From Pantoea deleyi (GTDB lineage Bacteria; Pseudomonadota; Gammaproteobacteria; Enterobacterales; Enterobacteriaceae): a DNA stretch of 64,000 bases. A program made the translations under genes and the position numbers. The notes beneath the pieces were generated by a model, which searched no databases, had not been told where the DNA came from, and worked only from the letters and a program-made list of their open reading frames with translations. The stretch spans positions 2,542,001 through 2,606,000 of the forward strand of contig NZ_CP071405.1 of the NCBI RefSeq assembly GCF_022647325.1. The letters are read 5' to 3'. Below are positions 45,406 through 55,872 of this stretch, piece after piece; positions within the stretch are counted from its first letter, which is position 1; each line of letters begins with the position of its first letter.

Positions 45406-45924
45406 ATGGTAGATAAACGCGAATCCTATACCAAAGAAGATCTGATCCTGTCAGGTCGTGGTGAACTGTTTGGCGAAAATGGTCCGCCGCTTCCATCTGG
45501 CAACATGCTGATGATGGACCGCGTGGTCAAAATGACCGAAGACGGCGGCAAATATGACAAAGGCTTTGTTGAAGCGGAGCTGGATATCAATCCTGATCTC
45601 TGGTTCTTCGGCTGCCACTTTATCGGCGACCCAGTTATGCCAGGCTGCCTGGGCCTGGATGCGATGTGGCAGCTGGTCGGTTTCTATCTCGGCTGGCTGG
45701 GCGGCGAAGGCAAAGGCCGTGCGCTGGGCGTGGGCGAAGTGAAATTCACCGGTCAGGTTCTGCCTGACGCGAAGAAAGTGACCTATCGCATTCATTTCAA
45801 ACGCGTTATCAACCGTAAACTGGTGATGGGCGTGGCAGATGGTGAAGTGCTGGTTGACGGCAACCTGATCTACACCGCCAGCGATCTTAAAGTCGGCCTG
45901 TTCAAGGACACGGCGGCGTTCTAA
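45406..45924 (+). CDS. fabA: 3-hydroxydecanoyl-ACP dehydratase/isomerase FabA
   Basis: Dehydrates 3-hydroxydecanoyl-ACP and isomerises trans-2 to cis-3-decenoyl-ACP, the branch point to unsaturated fatty acids. 172 residues, as in E. coli. Active-site His71 ([23 protein letters not shown]) and Asp85 are conserved. Preceded by a FabR operator; ends in a terminator. Confidence 0.98.
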   Translation: MVDKRESYTKEDLILSGRGELFGENGPPLPSGNMLMMDRVVKMTEDGGKYDKGFVEAELDINPDLWFFGCHFIGDPVMPGCLGLDAMWQLVGFYLGWLGGEGKGRALGVGEVKFTGQVLPDAKKVTYRIHFKRVINRKLVMGVADGEVLVDGNLIYTASDLKVGLFKDTAAF

Positions 45925-45943
45925 GCGTTTCCCCGGAAACAAA

Positions 45944-45970
45944 AACCTCCGCGCATGGCGGAGGTTATTT
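45944..45970 (+). terminator. fabA terminator
   Basis: AACCTCCGC/GCGGAGGTT stem with a 5-base loop then ATTTCCCTTTT, 20 bases past the fabA stop; also faces the convergent rmf gene. Confidence 0.85.
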
Positions 45971-45990
45971 CCCTTTTCAGTGACAGCCGG

Positions 45991-46158
45991 TTATGCAGCG
46001 ACCGACCTGTCCTCCATGGCCTGTCGCCAACCTCCCAACCAGTGAGACTTAGCGTCAATCAACTGATACGGACACATCTCTTTTGAGCGTCCAGTAATGC
46101 CTGCCTGATAACCACGTGAATGGGCGCGTTCGAGGCGGTCTCGTTTCTGTCTCTTCAT
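45991..46158 (-). CDS. rmf: ribosome modulation factor
   Basis: Stationary-phase factor that dimerises 70S into hibernating 100S ribosomes. The 55 residues (MKRQKRDRLERAHSRGYQAG, then ITGRSKEMCPYQLIDAKSHWLGGWR) match E. coli RMF at most positions and the same length. Short gene, below usual ORF cut-offs. Convergent with fabA, as in E. coli. Confidence 0.96.
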   Translation of the reverse strand: MKRQKRDRLERAHSRGYQAGITGRSKEMCPYQLIDAKSHWLGGWRQAMEDRSVAA

Positions 46159-46365
46159 ACTCCGTGTCCCTCATGTAAGGTCTGTGGAATCTGGTGGAAA
46201 GAAAAGTGGTGAATTAATGTTCAACCACCTTTAATGTTCTACCCCCTGCGCCCGCAAAGATCAATGCCCAATCTTCATACACATGTCATAAATGTGACCT
46301 TAATCGGTAAAATTAATGCCGAATTGTGATGCGTGATACAACACTATCCTTCTGATTCAGCTAAT

Positions 46366-46414
46366 AAAAAAGCCCCTGAGCCTGGTCGGTAAATGGCGAC
46401 CTTTGCTCAGGGGC
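46366..46414 (-). terminator. pqiABC operon terminator
   Basis: On the minus strand GCCCCTGAGC pairs with GCTCAGGGGC, with an inner GGTCG/CGACC stem, followed by TTTTTTA. It lies 25 bases beyond the pqiC stop. Confidence 0.85.
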
Positions 46415-46438
46415 TTAGCTTATTTATTCACATTAATC

Positions 46439-47008
46439 TTAATTTAACGCAACCACACTGTTGGCGATTTTCTGTGCCGTCTGCTGCCAGCCGACGGACA
46501 GCGTTCTGACCATCGCGTCATAGCCATCTTCGGTCTGCGGCAGTACCACGTTGAAGGCCTGTTTGGTCAGTTTGCCCTGATGTTCCAGCGTCCATTCGCC
46601 GCTGACAATCGCTTTGCCATCGTAGCGACCCTGGAAACCGGTCACAGTCACGTTCAGCGTGTCGTGCTGCGCGCCTAACGGTGACCCGGCCACCAGCCGA
46701 CCCGGCAGCGCCTTACTGAGGTTGGTGATCAGCGTCTGCTGCAGCTGCTGGTCGAGCGGGCTGGCCCAGAGATTGTTGGCGGCGATGACATATTTGACAT
46801 CGCTGGTCTGATAAACCAGACCGTTGCCCGCCAGATAGTCCGGCACCGTCACCTGCTGCACCCACAGCATCGGCTGTGCTTCGGTCAGCTGACTGCTGCT
46901 GACCTGCATGGAGGCTGCCCCGGAGGGCAGCTGATACCAGGTGTCTTTAACGCTGCTGCTGCACGCGCTCAACACCAGCGCGGCAGAAAGTATCAATCCT
47001 TTCTTCAC
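46439..47008 (-). CDS. pqiC: outer-membrane-associated lipoprotein PqiC
   Basis: Third part of the Pqi intermembrane lipid-transport system. The 189 residues have a lipobox (LVLSACSSS, Cys16) and the PqiC/YmbA domain (WVQQVTVPDYLAGNGLVYQTSDVKYVIAANNLWASPLDQQL). Start is GTG, overlapping the pqiB stop by four bases (GTGA), so coupled. Ends in a strong terminator. Confidence 0.94.
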   Translation of the reverse strand: MKKGLILSAALVLSACSSSVKDTWYQLPSGAASMQVSSSQLTEAQPMLWVQQVTVPDYLAGNGLVYQTSDVKYVIAANNLWASPLDQQLQQTLITNLSKALPGRLVAGSPLGAQHDTLNVTVTGFQGRYDGKAIVSGEWTLEHQGKLTKQAFNVVLPQTEDGYDAMVRTLSVGWQQTAQKIANSVVALN

Positions 47009-48648
47009 TGTTTCGCCCTCTTCGGCTGGGGATCCTGTCCCGGTTTCGCCTCGAATACCAGCGCGTTGCTCTTGGTGTTAAGCGTTCTCAACACCGGCTG
47101 CAGCTCACGCAGTACCTGATCCAGTCGCTGCATATCGCCGACCAGCTTAGTGTAGGCCGGTGAACCGGGTTGCAGACCTTTCATACTGCGATTCAGTTCA
47201 CGCAGCGTCTGCTGCAGATCCTCAGGCAGCGTTTTCATCGCCGGACTGCCGGTCACTTTATTGATGTTGTCGATGGTGCGCTGCAGATCACGCATCGTCT
47301 TCTGGCTCTCTTTCAGCGTGCCCGTGGCTTCATTGACCATGCCGTTCAGCGGCAGGCTGTTGATCTTATCCAGCGCCGCCATCAGTTTCTGCTGAATCTG
47401 GCTCAGACCACCGCTGACCGTTGGGATCACCTCATAGCCTGACACTTTCTGCGGCCCTTTGTAGGCTGGCGCATTGTCATAGAAGTCGAGGTCAACATAG
47501 AGCGCACCCGAGAGCAGGTTGCCGGTTTTCAGCGTGCCGCGCAGGCCGCGCTTCTTACCATCCTGCAGATGCTGTTCCAGATCGAAATTCTCACCCAGCC
47601 GGTTGATAAAGCGATCCGGCTCAATACGGATCAGTACCGGCACGCGATAGTCGTTGTTCAGCGCCTGGTCCAGCCCCGCTTTTCTCAGCGGCGCCTCGGC
47701 GACCGTACCCAGACGAATGCCGCGGAACTCGACCGGCGCGCCCGCCTGCAGGCCACGGATGGAGTCTGAGAAGAACATCACGTAGTCGACATGCTTGGTA
47801 TAGAGCGAATCCTGGATGCTGCGCTGATCGTCAAACAGATGGTAGTCCGACTTGTTCTGCGCAGGCTCACCCAGATCCCAGCCATCCGGCACGTCAAAGC
47901 TGACGCCGCCACTGAACAGCGTGGTCAGCGAGCCCATCTCCACCCGCATACCGGACGCAGACATATCCACGGCGATACCGCTGTCCTTCCAGAAACGCAC
48001 GTTGGTGGTGATCAGACGATCGTAGGGCGCGGCGACAAACAGCTGATAGGTCATCATGCGTTTATCGGTGTCGAAAACGCTGGTTTCAACCGTGCCGACG
48101 CGATAGCCGCGGAACAGCACCGGATCACCCGGATTGAGCTGACCGGCCTTCTTGCTGTCGAGTACGATGCGGATCCCTTTGGCATCCGGCGGCGCTAACG
48201 GTGGTGCATCCAGCAGCTTAAACTGCTCCGGCGCCTGCGCTTTGGTGCCGGGCTGAAGTTCGATATAGGCGCCAGACAACAGGGTGCCGAGACCGCTGAT
48301 CCCTTCACGCCCGACCTGCGGTTTAACCACCCAGAACACGCTGTCGCTGTGCAGCAGTTTTTCCATGCCCGCATTCAGGCGCGCTTTAATTTCCACATGG
48401 TGAAGGTCATCGCTTAACACTGCGCTCTCCACCACACCGACATCCACGCTGCGGCTTTTGATCGTGGTTTTACCCGCCACGATGCCCTCGGCGTTTTCGG
48501 TGACTAAGGTGACTTCCGGGCCCTGATGACTGAAGTGATAGAAGAGGATCCATCCGCCGATCAATAGGGTAACGATGGGGACAATCCAGACCGGCGACCA
48601 GCGCTTGATCTGCTCCACCTTTGCATGGCCGTGATTAGTTTCCGTCAA
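47005..48648 (-). CDS. pqiB: MCE-domain intermembrane transport protein PqiB
   Basis: Membrane-anchored protein with three tandem MCE domains that forms a tunnel across the periplasm for lipid transport. 547 residues from TTG 48648 (MTETNHGHAKVEQIKRWSPVWIVPIV), which is preceded by AGGAAGGAG and matches the E. coli start; an upstream in-frame start at 48681 is rejected. One N-terminal membrane segment, then MCE repeats (GPEVTLVTENAEGIVAGKTTIKSRSVDVG; GIRIVLDSKKAGQLNPGDPVLFRGYRVG; VMFFSDSIRGLQAGAPVEFRGIRLG) and a C-terminal coiled coil. The start overlaps pqiA by 14 bases. Confidence 0.94.
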   Translation of the reverse strand: MTETNHGHAKVEQIKRWSPVWIVPIVTLLIGGWILFYHFSHQGPEVTLVTENAEGIVAGKTTIKSRSVDVGVVESAVLSDDLHHVEIKARLNAGMEKLLHSDSVFWVVKPQVGREGISGLGTLLSGAYIELQPGTKAQAPEQFKLLDAPPLAPPDAKGIRIVLDSKKAGQLNPGDPVLFRGYRVGTVETSVFDTDKRMMTYQLFVAAPYDRLITTNVRFWKDSGIAVDMSASGMRVEMGSLTTLFSGGVSFDVPDGWDLGEPAQNKSDYHLFDDQRSIQDSLYTKHVDYVMFFSDSIRGLQAGAPVEFRGIRLGTVAEAPLRKAGLDQALNNDYRVPVLIRIEPDRFINRLGENFDLEQHLQDGKKRGLRGTLKTGNLLSGALYVDLDFYDNAPAYKGPQKVSGYEVIPTVSGGLSQIQQKLMAALDKINSLPLNGMVNEATGTLKESQKTMRDLQRTIDNINKVTGSPAMKTLPEDLQQTLRELNRSMKGLQPGSPAYTKLVGDMQRLDQVLRELQPVLRTLNTKSNALVFEAKPGQDPQPKRAKQ

Positions 48649-49903
48649 GGCGCGACTCCTTCCTGTTATTTTCGCGTACACGATCCCAGGTTAATCGCGG
48701 GTCAAAGGTCATGGCCGCGATCATGGTGATAATCACCACCATCGCAAACAGCACCGCTCCCCACGCGGGATAAACATTCATTAACTGCCCCATGCGCACC
48801 AGCGCAGAGAGCACGGCAATCACAAATACGTCGATCATCGACCAGCGGCCAACGAACTCCACCACCTCATAGATTTTGTGCATCCGGTGGCTGTCGCGCT
48901 GGCCGCGTCCGCTGGCATCCCAGCAGAGCCAGCCGATCGCCACCATTTTCAGGGATGGCACCATGATGCTGGCGATAAAGATGACCAGCGCCACCGGATA
49001 GGAGCCCTCCCCCCACAGCAGAATGACGCCCGCCATGATATTGGAAGGATAGGCGGTGCCGAGCGTTTCCGTCACCATGATCGGCATCAGGTTCGCCGGG
49101 ATATAGATCAAGACGGAGGTCATCAGCAGCGCCAGCGTCCACTGCAGGCTGTGCTTGCGGCGGGCATGAGCGGTCACCCCGCAGCGCGAACAGACAGGCT
49201 CTTCGGCGGGCAGGATGGCGGTACAGCAGGGACAGGATCGCAGCCCCTGCTCTAACCCGCTGATGCCCGCTTCAGGCAGATGGGGTAAGGCGGGCTGGGG
49301 TAACAGCCTGTCCCACAACTCGCGGCGGTCAACGCACTGGAAAGCCCGCAGCTGCAGCAGGCAGAACAGCACCCAGGGCCAGAAGCTGGTCTCCAGGCCG
49401 ATCTCGCCGTAGGCCATCAGCTTGACGAAGCTGACCAGCACGCCAGCCATAAAAATTTCTGCCATGCCCCAGTTTCGCAACCGGAACAGAATGCGTGCCA
49501 GACCCACCCTGAGAGAGACCGGCAGCGGAATCGGGTTGACCAGCAGAATAATGGTGATCATGCAGAAGGCGGGAACCGCCTGCACAAATAGCAGGAACAG
49601 CGTCGCCAGGCTGCTGTAATCCTCTGACACCATCACTTTGGGGATCTGCGCCAGCGTAATCTGGCTGGTCAGCCCCGCCACTTTCATGGAGACAAAGGGA
49701 AACAGATTCGCCAGCAGCAGCATAAACAGCGCCGCCAGCGCATAGCCCGTGGGCCGTTTACGCGGTTCGTGCCAGCTGGCCGTCAGCGTGGTGTGGCAGC
49801 GCGGGCATGAGGCTCGGCTGCCGACGGGAATATCCGGCAGCTTGATCATTAAATCGCATTGTGGACAGAGCATCCACGCGTTACTTTTCACTGCTGAACA
49901 CAT
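48635..49903 (-). CDS. pqiA: intermembrane transport protein PqiA
   Basis: Inner-membrane protein of 422 residues with two homologous four-helix halves, each preceded by Cys-rich zinc-ribbon-like segments (CPQCDLMIKLPDIPVGSRASCPRC; CPCCTAILPAEEPVCSRCG). Partner of PqiB and PqiC in lipid transport; in E. coli induced by paraquat through SoxRS. First gene of the operon, following uup by 14 bases. Confidence 0.94.
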   Translation of the reverse strand: MCSAVKSNAWMLCPQCDLMIKLPDIPVGSRASCPRCHTTLTASWHEPRKRPTGYALAALFMLLLANLFPFVSMKVAGLTSQITLAQIPKVMVSEDYSSLATLFLLFVQAVPAFCMITIILLVNPIPLPVSLRVGLARILFRLRNWGMAEIFMAGVLVSFVKLMAYGEIGLETSFWPWVLFCLLQLRAFQCVDRRELWDRLLPQPALPHLPEAGISGLEQGLRSCPCCTAILPAEEPVCSRCGVTAHARRKHSLQWTLALLMTSVLIYIPANLMPIMVTETLGTAYPSNIMAGVILLWGEGSYPVALVIFIASIMVPSLKMVAIGWLCWDASGRGQRDSHRMHKIYEVVEFVGRWSMIDVFVIAVLSALVRMGQLMNVYPAWGAVLFAMVVIITMIAAMTFDPRLTWDRVRENNRKESRLDGN

Positions 49904-49917
49904 CCGTTCACCCCGCC

Positions 49918-51834
49918 TTACGCGCCGTTTTTCAGCGATTCCAGCTCTTCCCAGCGCGCAAAAGCGGTTTCCAGCTCCTGCTCGGTCTGAGCCAGCTCAT
50001 CCAGCACCGGTTGTGTCTGATCGTGTGCCTGACTGAAGAAGTCCGGATGACTCATCTTCGTCTGCAACTCACCGATGCGGGCTTCCAGCTGCTCCAGTTT
50101 CTGCGGCAACTGTTCCAGCTCACGCGTCAGATTGTAGCTGAGTTTGTTCACGCTACGCTTAACTTCGCTTTTTTCTGCGGCGGGCTTAGCCGACGGTGCA
50201 GCGGCTTTCGCAGATGTCGCCGTGCGGTGCTGCCGGTAGGCCGCGCGCTGCTGCTGCGCATCGTGATAGCCGCCAACGAAGGTGCCGATCTCACCGTTGC
50301 CTTCGAAAATCCAGCACTCGGTAACCGTGTTATCGACAAACTGACGATCGTGGCTGACCAGCAATACGGTGCCCTGATAGCCGGCGATCAGCTCTTCCAG
50401 CAGCTCCAGCGTTTCGACGTCGAGGTCGTTGGTCGGTTCATCCAGAATCATCAGGTTGCTGGGGCGCAGGAACAGACGCGCCAGCAGCAGGCGGTTACGC
50501 TCACCGCCCGAAAGGGCGCGCACCGGCGTCATGGCCCGCTTGGGGTGGAACAGGAAGTCCTGCAGATAGCCCAGCACATGGCGCGGCTTACCGTTAACCA
50601 TCACCTCCTGCTTACCCTCAGCCAGGTTGTCCATCACGGTGCGATCCGGGTCCAGCTCGGCGCGATGCTGGTCGAAGTAGGCCACTTCCAGCTTGGTGCC
50701 GGAGTGCACGCGTCCATGATCGGCTTTCAGCTGCTGCAGCATCAGCCGCAGCAGCGTGGTTTTACCACAGCCGTTGGGACCGATCAGCGCAATCTTGTCG
50801 CCACGCAGCACCTGGGTAGAGAAATCTTTCACCAGCGTTTTGCCGTCTACCGCGTAGTCAACATTCTCCAGCTCAAAGACGATCTTACCGGAGCGGGAGG
50901 CTTCGCCCACCTGCATGTTGGCTTTGCCCATCACTTCGCGGCGTTCAGAGTGCTCGCGGCGCAGCGCTTTCAGGGCGCGCACACGGCCTTCGTTACGGGT
51001 ACGACGCGCTTTGATGCCCTGACGGATCCAGACCTCTTCCTGTGCCAGCTTGCGGTCAAATTCCGCGTTCTGCATCTCTTCGACGCGCAGCGCCTCTTCT
51101 TTGCCTTCCAGATAGAGATCGTAATTCCCTGGCCAGGAGACCAGCTTGCCACGGTCGAGATCGACGATGCGGGTCGCCATATTGCGAATGAATGAACGGT
51201 CATGCGAAATAAAGACGATGCTGCCGCTGAAGTTCTTCAGGAACGTCTCCAGCCAGTCGATGGTTTCGATATCCAGGTGGTTAGTCGGTTCATCCAGCAT
51301 CAGGACGCGCGGATTACTCACCAGCGCCCGGCCCAGCGCCGCCTTACGCAGCCAGCCGCCAGAGAGCGACGACAGCTCGGTATCGGGCTTCAGGCCAATC
51401 TGCTCCAGCACGTCATTGATGCGGCTCTCCAGCTGCCACAGGTTCTGATGGTCGAGGATGCTCTGCAGGCGCGCCATCTCATTGAGATTTTTATCGCTGG
51501 GATCTTCCATCACCACATGGGAAATGGCGTGATAGGCTTTGAGATGCTCAGCCTGCTCTTCCACGCCCTCGGCCACGAAGTCATAGACCGAACCGGTAAT
51601 ATTGCGCGGCGGGTCCTGTTGCAGACGCGCCACCACCAGATCGGTTTCATAAATGATGCGGCCATCATCCAGCGGCTGTTCGCCGTTGATGATTTTCATC
51701 AGCGTGGATTTGCCCGCACCGTTGCGGCCGACCAGACAGACGCGCTCGTTCTCTTCGATATGCAGTTCGGTATTGTCTAACAGCGGTGCATCGCTGAACG
51801 AGAGATAGGCACCGTGGATACTGATTAATGACAT
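49918..51834 (-). CDS. uup: ABC-F ATPase Uup
   Basis: Soluble ABC-F protein that binds branched DNA/ribosomes and affects transposon precise excision. The 638 residues have two ABC domains with Walker A GRNGAGKSTL (about 37) and GPNGCGKTTL (about 352), signature motifs SLSGGWLRKAALGRAL and ALSGGERNRLLLARL, and a C-terminal Ala/Lys linker plus coiled coil (about 560-630). It starts six bases after rlmL, as in E. coli. Confidence 0.96.
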   Translation of the reverse strand: MSLISIHGAYLSFSDAPLLDNTELHIEENERVCLVGRNGAGKSTLMKIINGEQPLDDGRIIYETDLVVARLQQDPPRNITGSVYDFVAEGVEEQAEHLKAYHAISHVVMEDPSDKNLNEMARLQSILDHQNLWQLESRINDVLEQIGLKPDTELSSLSGGWLRKAALGRALVSNPRVLMLDEPTNHLDIETIDWLETFLKNFSGSIVFISHDRSFIRNMATRIVDLDRGKLVSWPGNYDLYLEGKEEALRVEEMQNAEFDRKLAQEEVWIRQGIKARRTRNEGRVRALKALRREHSERREVMGKANMQVGEASRSGKIVFELENVDYAVDGKTLVKDFSTQVLRGDKIALIGPNGCGKTTLLRLMLQQLKADHGRVHSGTKLEVAYFDQHRAELDPDRTVMDNLAEGKQEVMVNGKPRHVLGYLQDFLFHPKRAMTPVRALSGGERNRLLLARLFLRPSNLMILDEPTNDLDVETLELLEELIAGYQGTVLLVSHDRQFVDNTVTECWIFEGNGEIGTFVGGYHDAQQQRAAYRQHRTATSAKAAAPSAKPAAEKSEVKRSVNKLSYNLTRELEQLPQKLEQLEARIGELQTKMSHPDFFSQAHDQTQPVLDELAQTEQELETAFARWEELESLKNGA

Positions 51835-51840
51835 GTAATC

Positions 51841-53955
51841 TTATTCCTTACCGGCATGGGTGATGAGCCAGCAGTTGTGAATCTGACGGTTACGTGCGAA
51901 GTCCTGCGACTGTGTTTTCTGGGTAATATCCTGCGCCTGCAGGCCCAGTGCTTTCAGGCCATCCATGTCCATTTTAAAACCGCGTTTGTTGTTGGAGAAC
52001 ATGATGGTGCCGCCGCGACGCAGCAGACGCTTCAGGTTACGCATCAGCATCATATGATCGCGCTGGACGTCGAAGCTCTCTTCCATACGTTTTGAGTTGG
52101 AGAAGGTTGGCGGATCGATAAAGATCAGGTCAAAGTTCTCATCACTTTCGTTCAGCCAGCTCAGACAGTCCGCCTGCATCAGACGATGCTGACGCCCGGT
52201 CAGGCCGTTAAGGCGCAGATTGCGCTCCGCCCACTCCAGATAGGTGCGCGACATATCCACAGTCGTGGTTGACCGCGCGCCACCCAGACCGGCGTGCACG
52301 CTGGCGGAGCCGGTGTAGGCAAACAGGTTAAGGAAATCTTTGCCCTGGCTCATCTGACCGAGCATTTTGCGGGCGATGCGGTGATCGAGGAACAGACCGG
52401 TGTCGAGATAGTCGGTCAGGTTCACCCAGAAGCGCGCAGTAAACTCTTTAACTTCGAAGTAGTCGCCTTTCTCGTTGAGCTTCTGATACTGCGCTTTGCC
52501 TTTCTGACGCTCGCGCGTTTTCATGATCAGACGATCGGCAGGCAGCTGCAGCACGCTCAGCGTCGCGCTGATCACGTCGAACAGGCGCTGACGGGCTTTG
52601 TTGGGATCGATGGTCTTCGGTGGCGCGTACTCCTGAATCACCACCCAGTCCGCATAACGATCCACCGCAACGTTGTAGTCTGGCAGATCGGCGTCGTAAA
52701 TACGGTAGCACTCAATGCCTTCCTGACGCGCCCACTTCTCCAGCTTCTTAACGTTTTTACGCAGACGGTTAGCGTAATCTTCCGCAATCTGGCCGGCATT
52801 TTCGCTGCTGTTAACCGCCAGCTGATAGTTTTTCTGTACGCAATCCAGCGGGCCGTTCTTGGCTTTAAACTGGCGATCGGCACGCAGTTGCAGGCAGCTC
52901 AGCAGCTCCGGCGAGGCGCTGAACAGCGAGAGATTCCAGCCGCCGAAGTGCTGCTTCATCAGACGGCCAAGCTGGCTGTGCAGGGCAATCAGGGCAGGCT
53001 CGCTCTCCAGACGTTCACCGTAAGGTGGGTTGCTCAGCACGGTGCCGTGAACGGTCGCATCGACCGGGTTGGTCAGCTTCAGCAGATCCTGCTGTGCAAA
53101 CGTGAACAGCTCAAAGACACCGGCACGGCGGGCGTTCGCCTGCGCCCATTCCAGCACCCGGCCATTGTTATCATAGCCAAAGAAGCGCGCCTGCGTAGCG
53201 GCGGTGCCGGCCCGTGCACGGCTCTGCGCCTCGGTTTTCACCGCCTGCCACAGCGCCGCATCGAAGCGATTCCAGGCGGTGAAGCCCCAGTGTTTGCGCA
53301 GCAGGCCCGGTGCGCGATCGCTGGCGATCAGCGCGGCCTCAATCAGCAGCGTGCCCGAACCACACATCGGGTCGATCAGCGGCGTGGAGGGTTCCCAGCC
53401 GGAACGCAGGACGATCGCCGCCGCCAGGTTCTCTTTCAGCGGTGCCTGGCCGGTCTGCTGACGATAGCCACGCTGATGCAGCGAACTGCCGCTGAGGTCC
53501 AGCGCAAGGCTGGCGCGGTCGCCGTTCAGCCAGACGTTGATTCGGATATCGGCCTGCTCGCGGTCAACATCCGGGCGTTCAAGATTCTGGCGGGTAAAGC
53601 TGTCCACAATCGCATCTTTTACTTTCAGCGCACCGAACTGGCTGTTACGGATGGATTCGTTGGTGCCGCTGAAATGCACGACAAAGGTTTTGTCGTTGCT
53701 GAACAGCGACGGCCAGTCCACGCTCTGCACACCCAGATAGAGATCGAGATCGCTGTAGACGCCGAACTCTCCCAGCGGCAACAGGATGCGTGATGCTAAA
53801 CGGCTCCACATCAGGCTCTGATACATGACGCGATCGTCGGCTTCGTAGTGAACGCCTCCCTGCACCACTTGCAAATCCTGCGCGCCCAGCGCGTCCAGCT
53901 CACTTTTTAACAGCTCTTCGAGCCCACGCGCCGTGCTGGCAAACAGAGAATTCAT
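51841..53955 (-). CDS. rlmL: bifunctional 23S rRNA methyltransferase RlmKL
   Basis: Methylates G2445 (N2, RlmL) and G2069 (N7, RlmK) of 23S rRNA. The 704 residues contain THUMP (about 45-155), the RlmL Rossmann domain ([23 protein letters not shown] and [10 protein letters not shown]) and the RlmK domain ([20 protein letters not shown] and [15 protein letters not shown]). First gene of the rlmL-uup-pqi run; divergent from ycbX. Confidence 0.96.
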   Translation of the reverse strand: MNSLFASTARGLEELLKSELDALGAQDLQVVQGGVHYEADDRVMYQSLMWSRLASRILLPLGEFGVYSDLDLYLGVQSVDWPSLFSNDKTFVVHFSGTNESIRNSQFGALKVKDAIVDSFTRQNLERPDVDREQADIRINVWLNGDRASLALDLSGSSLHQRGYRQQTGQAPLKENLAAAIVLRSGWEPSTPLIDPMCGSGTLLIEAALIASDRAPGLLRKHWGFTAWNRFDAALWQAVKTEAQSRARAGTAATQARFFGYDNNGRVLEWAQANARRAGVFELFTFAQQDLLKLTNPVDATVHGTVLSNPPYGERLESEPALIALHSQLGRLMKQHFGGWNLSLFSASPELLSCLQLRADRQFKAKNGPLDCVQKNYQLAVNSSENAGQIAEDYANRLRKNVKKLEKWARQEGIECYRIYDADLPDYNVAVDRYADWVVIQEYAPPKTIDPNKARQRLFDVISATLSVLQLPADRLIMKTRERQKGKAQYQKLNEKGDYFEVKEFTARFWVNLTDYLDTGLFLDHRIARKMLGQMSQGKDFLNLFAYTGSASVHAGLGGARSTTTVDMSRTYLEWAERNLRLNGLTGRQHRLMQADCLSWLNESDENFDLIFIDPPTFSNSKRMEESFDVQRDHMMLMRNLKRLLRRGGTIMFSNNKRGFKMDMDGLKALGLQAQDITQKTQSQDFARNRQIHNCWLITHAGKE

Positions 53956-54066
53956 ATCGTCACTTTTTAACTCTTGAGAAAATTGTCGCGCATTATAGCG
54001 AATCGGAGACCTATGTCATAAAGTTAGCTTCTTTTGTGTTGCGCGTCGGGTTTCAAGGAGAACACC

Positions 54067-55176
54067 ATGATCACGCTTTCCCGCTTATTTATTCATCCGG
54101 TAAAGTCGATGCGAGGGCTGGCGCTGTCGCATGCGCAGGTCTCTGACAGCGGGCTGGCCTTTGATCGGCTGTTTATGGTGACAGAAACCGACGGCACCTT
54201 TATTACCGCACGACAGTATCCGGAGATGGTGCGCTTTACGCCCGCGCTTTTACCAGACGGCCTGTCGCTGACCGCCCCCGATGGCAGTCACGCCCTGATC
54301 CGCTTCAGCGATTTCGCCGACCAGGCGCACCCCACCGAAGTCTGGGGCAACCGTTTCACCGCCCGCATCGCCCCGGCGGCGATCAATCAGTGGCTGAGTC
54401 AGTTCTTTCCGCGCGCGGTCGAGCTGCGCTGGATCGGCCCGCAACCCACCCGCCGGGTCAAAGCCTGGGATCATATTCCGCTCAGCTTCGCCGATGGCTT
54501 CCCGTTTTTGCTGGTTAACAGTGCCTCGCTGCACGATCTGCAGCAGCGCTGCCCGGCCAGCGTTCGCGTTGAACAGTTCCGGCCGAATCTGGTCGTCAGC
54601 GGCGCAACCGCCTGGGATGAAGACAGCTGGGCAGAGATACAGATTGGCGACGTGATCTTCGAGGTAACCAAGCCCTGCAGCCGCTGCGTACTGACCACGG
54701 TGAGCCCAGAGAGCGGGCGCAAGCATCACGACGGGCATCCGCTGGCCACGCTCCAGACGTTCCGCACGGCGCAGGATGAGAGCGGGGATATCGATTTTGG
54801 TCTGAACCTGATTGCGCGTAACAGCGGTGTGGTGCGAGCCGGTGATGAGATGCAGATCCTGAAGCGTCATACACCGCGCGCGTATGGCGCAGGCAGCGTG
54901 GCAGAAAGGTTACAACCTGAACGTCAGGCACCTGACGCCGTCACCATCACCTTTCAGGGTCAGTCGTTTACCGGGGATAATCAGCAGGTGTTGCTGGATC
55001 AGCTGGAGATGCAGGGCTTTCGCATCCCCTACTCCTGTCGGGCAGGACTCTGCGGCAGCTGCCGGCTGAATCTGGTGGCTGGTGAGGTTAAAGCCCTGAA
55101 ACAGGGCGTCGTGCGTCCGGACGGCACGCTGCTGAGCTGCAGCTGCATTCCGGCGGGCGACGTCAAACTGCGATAA
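54067..55176 (+). CDS. ycbX: YcbX: MOSC and 2Fe-2S ferredoxin-domain protein
   Basis: Molybdenum-cofactor-dependent reductase component that detoxifies N-hydroxylated base analogs. The 369 residues equal E. coli. Domains: MOSC N-terminal barrel ([22 protein letters not shown]), MOSC with the conserved Cys in [19 protein letters not shown], and a C-terminal ferredoxin domain with cluster cysteines in [16 protein letters not shown] and LLSCSC. ATG 54067 follows AAGGAGAA. Monocistronic; zapC is convergent. Confidence 0.95.
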   Translation: MITLSRLFIHPVKSMRGLALSHAQVSDSGLAFDRLFMVTETDGTFITARQYPEMVRFTPALLPDGLSLTAPDGSHALIRFSDFADQAHPTEVWGNRFTARIAPAAINQWLSQFFPRAVELRWIGPQPTRRVKAWDHIPLSFADGFPFLLVNSASLHDLQQRCPASVRVEQFRPNLVVSGATAWDEDSWAEIQIGDVIFEVTKPCSRCVLTTVSPESGRKHHDGHPLATLQTFRTAQDESGDIDFGLNLIARNSGVVRAGDEMQILKRHTPRAYGAGSVAERLQPERQAPDAVTITFQGQSFTGDNQQVLLDQLEMQGFRIPYSCRAGLCGSCRLNLVAGEVKALKQGVVRPDGTLLSCSCIPAGDVKLR

Positions 55177-55719
55177 TCAGACCGCCCGGGCGTAGTGCGG
55201 CGCGGCATCCTCATACCAGGGCTGCAGGCGATCGTTCATCACCTTGATGGCATCGCCGAGCACCATGCTTTTACCCGCCAGCGTCAATCCCGGCTGCGCC
55301 AGCAGACAGAGCGCGGCGTTGTGACCACTCTCCACCACCAGCAACCGGGCCTGCTCGCCCTCGTCGGCCAGCGTGACCTGCACCATTTCACCGGCGCGCG
55401 GCTGCATCGCTGGCGCGTAGGCGGCAAAGTGCCAGCTTTTAGGCATCAGGGGTTTCAGGAAACGGGCGGCGACCAGCGCATTCAGCACCAGCTCCGCGCG
55501 ATGGCTGCCGCTGAGTCTGCACTGCCGGCAGGTTTCGTCAAAGGTGTAATAGAGGGCGGCATCATCGACACAAAAACCGGTGTCGCTGAAAGCATCCGGC
55601 GTCAGCATCTTGCGCGAATAGCGGGAACGAAAAAGCATCCCGTCTGCCAGATCGAGCATCATTCGGTCGTGACTGCTGTCGAAATACCAGCGCCAGTTAT
55701 CGTCGGGTTTAATGTTCAT
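55177..55719 (-). CDS. zapC: cell division protein ZapC
   Basis: FtsZ-bundling Z-ring associated protein. The 180 residues begin [39 protein letters not shown], matching E. coli ZapC. An in-frame extension to 55806 is not supported. It abuts ycbX and lies 66 bases before pyrD's end on the same strand; in E. coli also between ycbX and pyrD. Confidence 0.93.
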   Translation of the reverse strand: MNIKPDDNWRWYFDSSHDRMMLDLADGMLFRSRYSRKMLTPDAFSDTGFCVDDAALYYTFDETCRQCRLSGSHRAELVLNALVAARFLKPLMPKSWHFAAYAPAMQPRAGEMVQVTLADEGEQARLLVVESGHNAALCLLAQPGLTLAGKSMVLGDAIKVMNDRLQPWYEDAAPHYARAV

Positions 55720-55872
55720 CCTGTGCCCTGTATTTACGGCTGCGCCAGACATCGCGCAGAATTCAGCGAAAAAGAAATATAAGGAAAAAGCTGAAAAAGC
55801 GTGCAACAGGACAAAATATAAACGAGCCAGGGGGATAAATAAACCCCCCGGCCGGTCATTGTGAGAATTGTC

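Noticed and set aside
54932..54944. matS-like sequence CTGACGCCGTCAC in ycbX
   Set aside because: 12 of 13 positions match GTGACRNYGTCAC but the first base is wrong and it is a single isolated hit inside a coding region.
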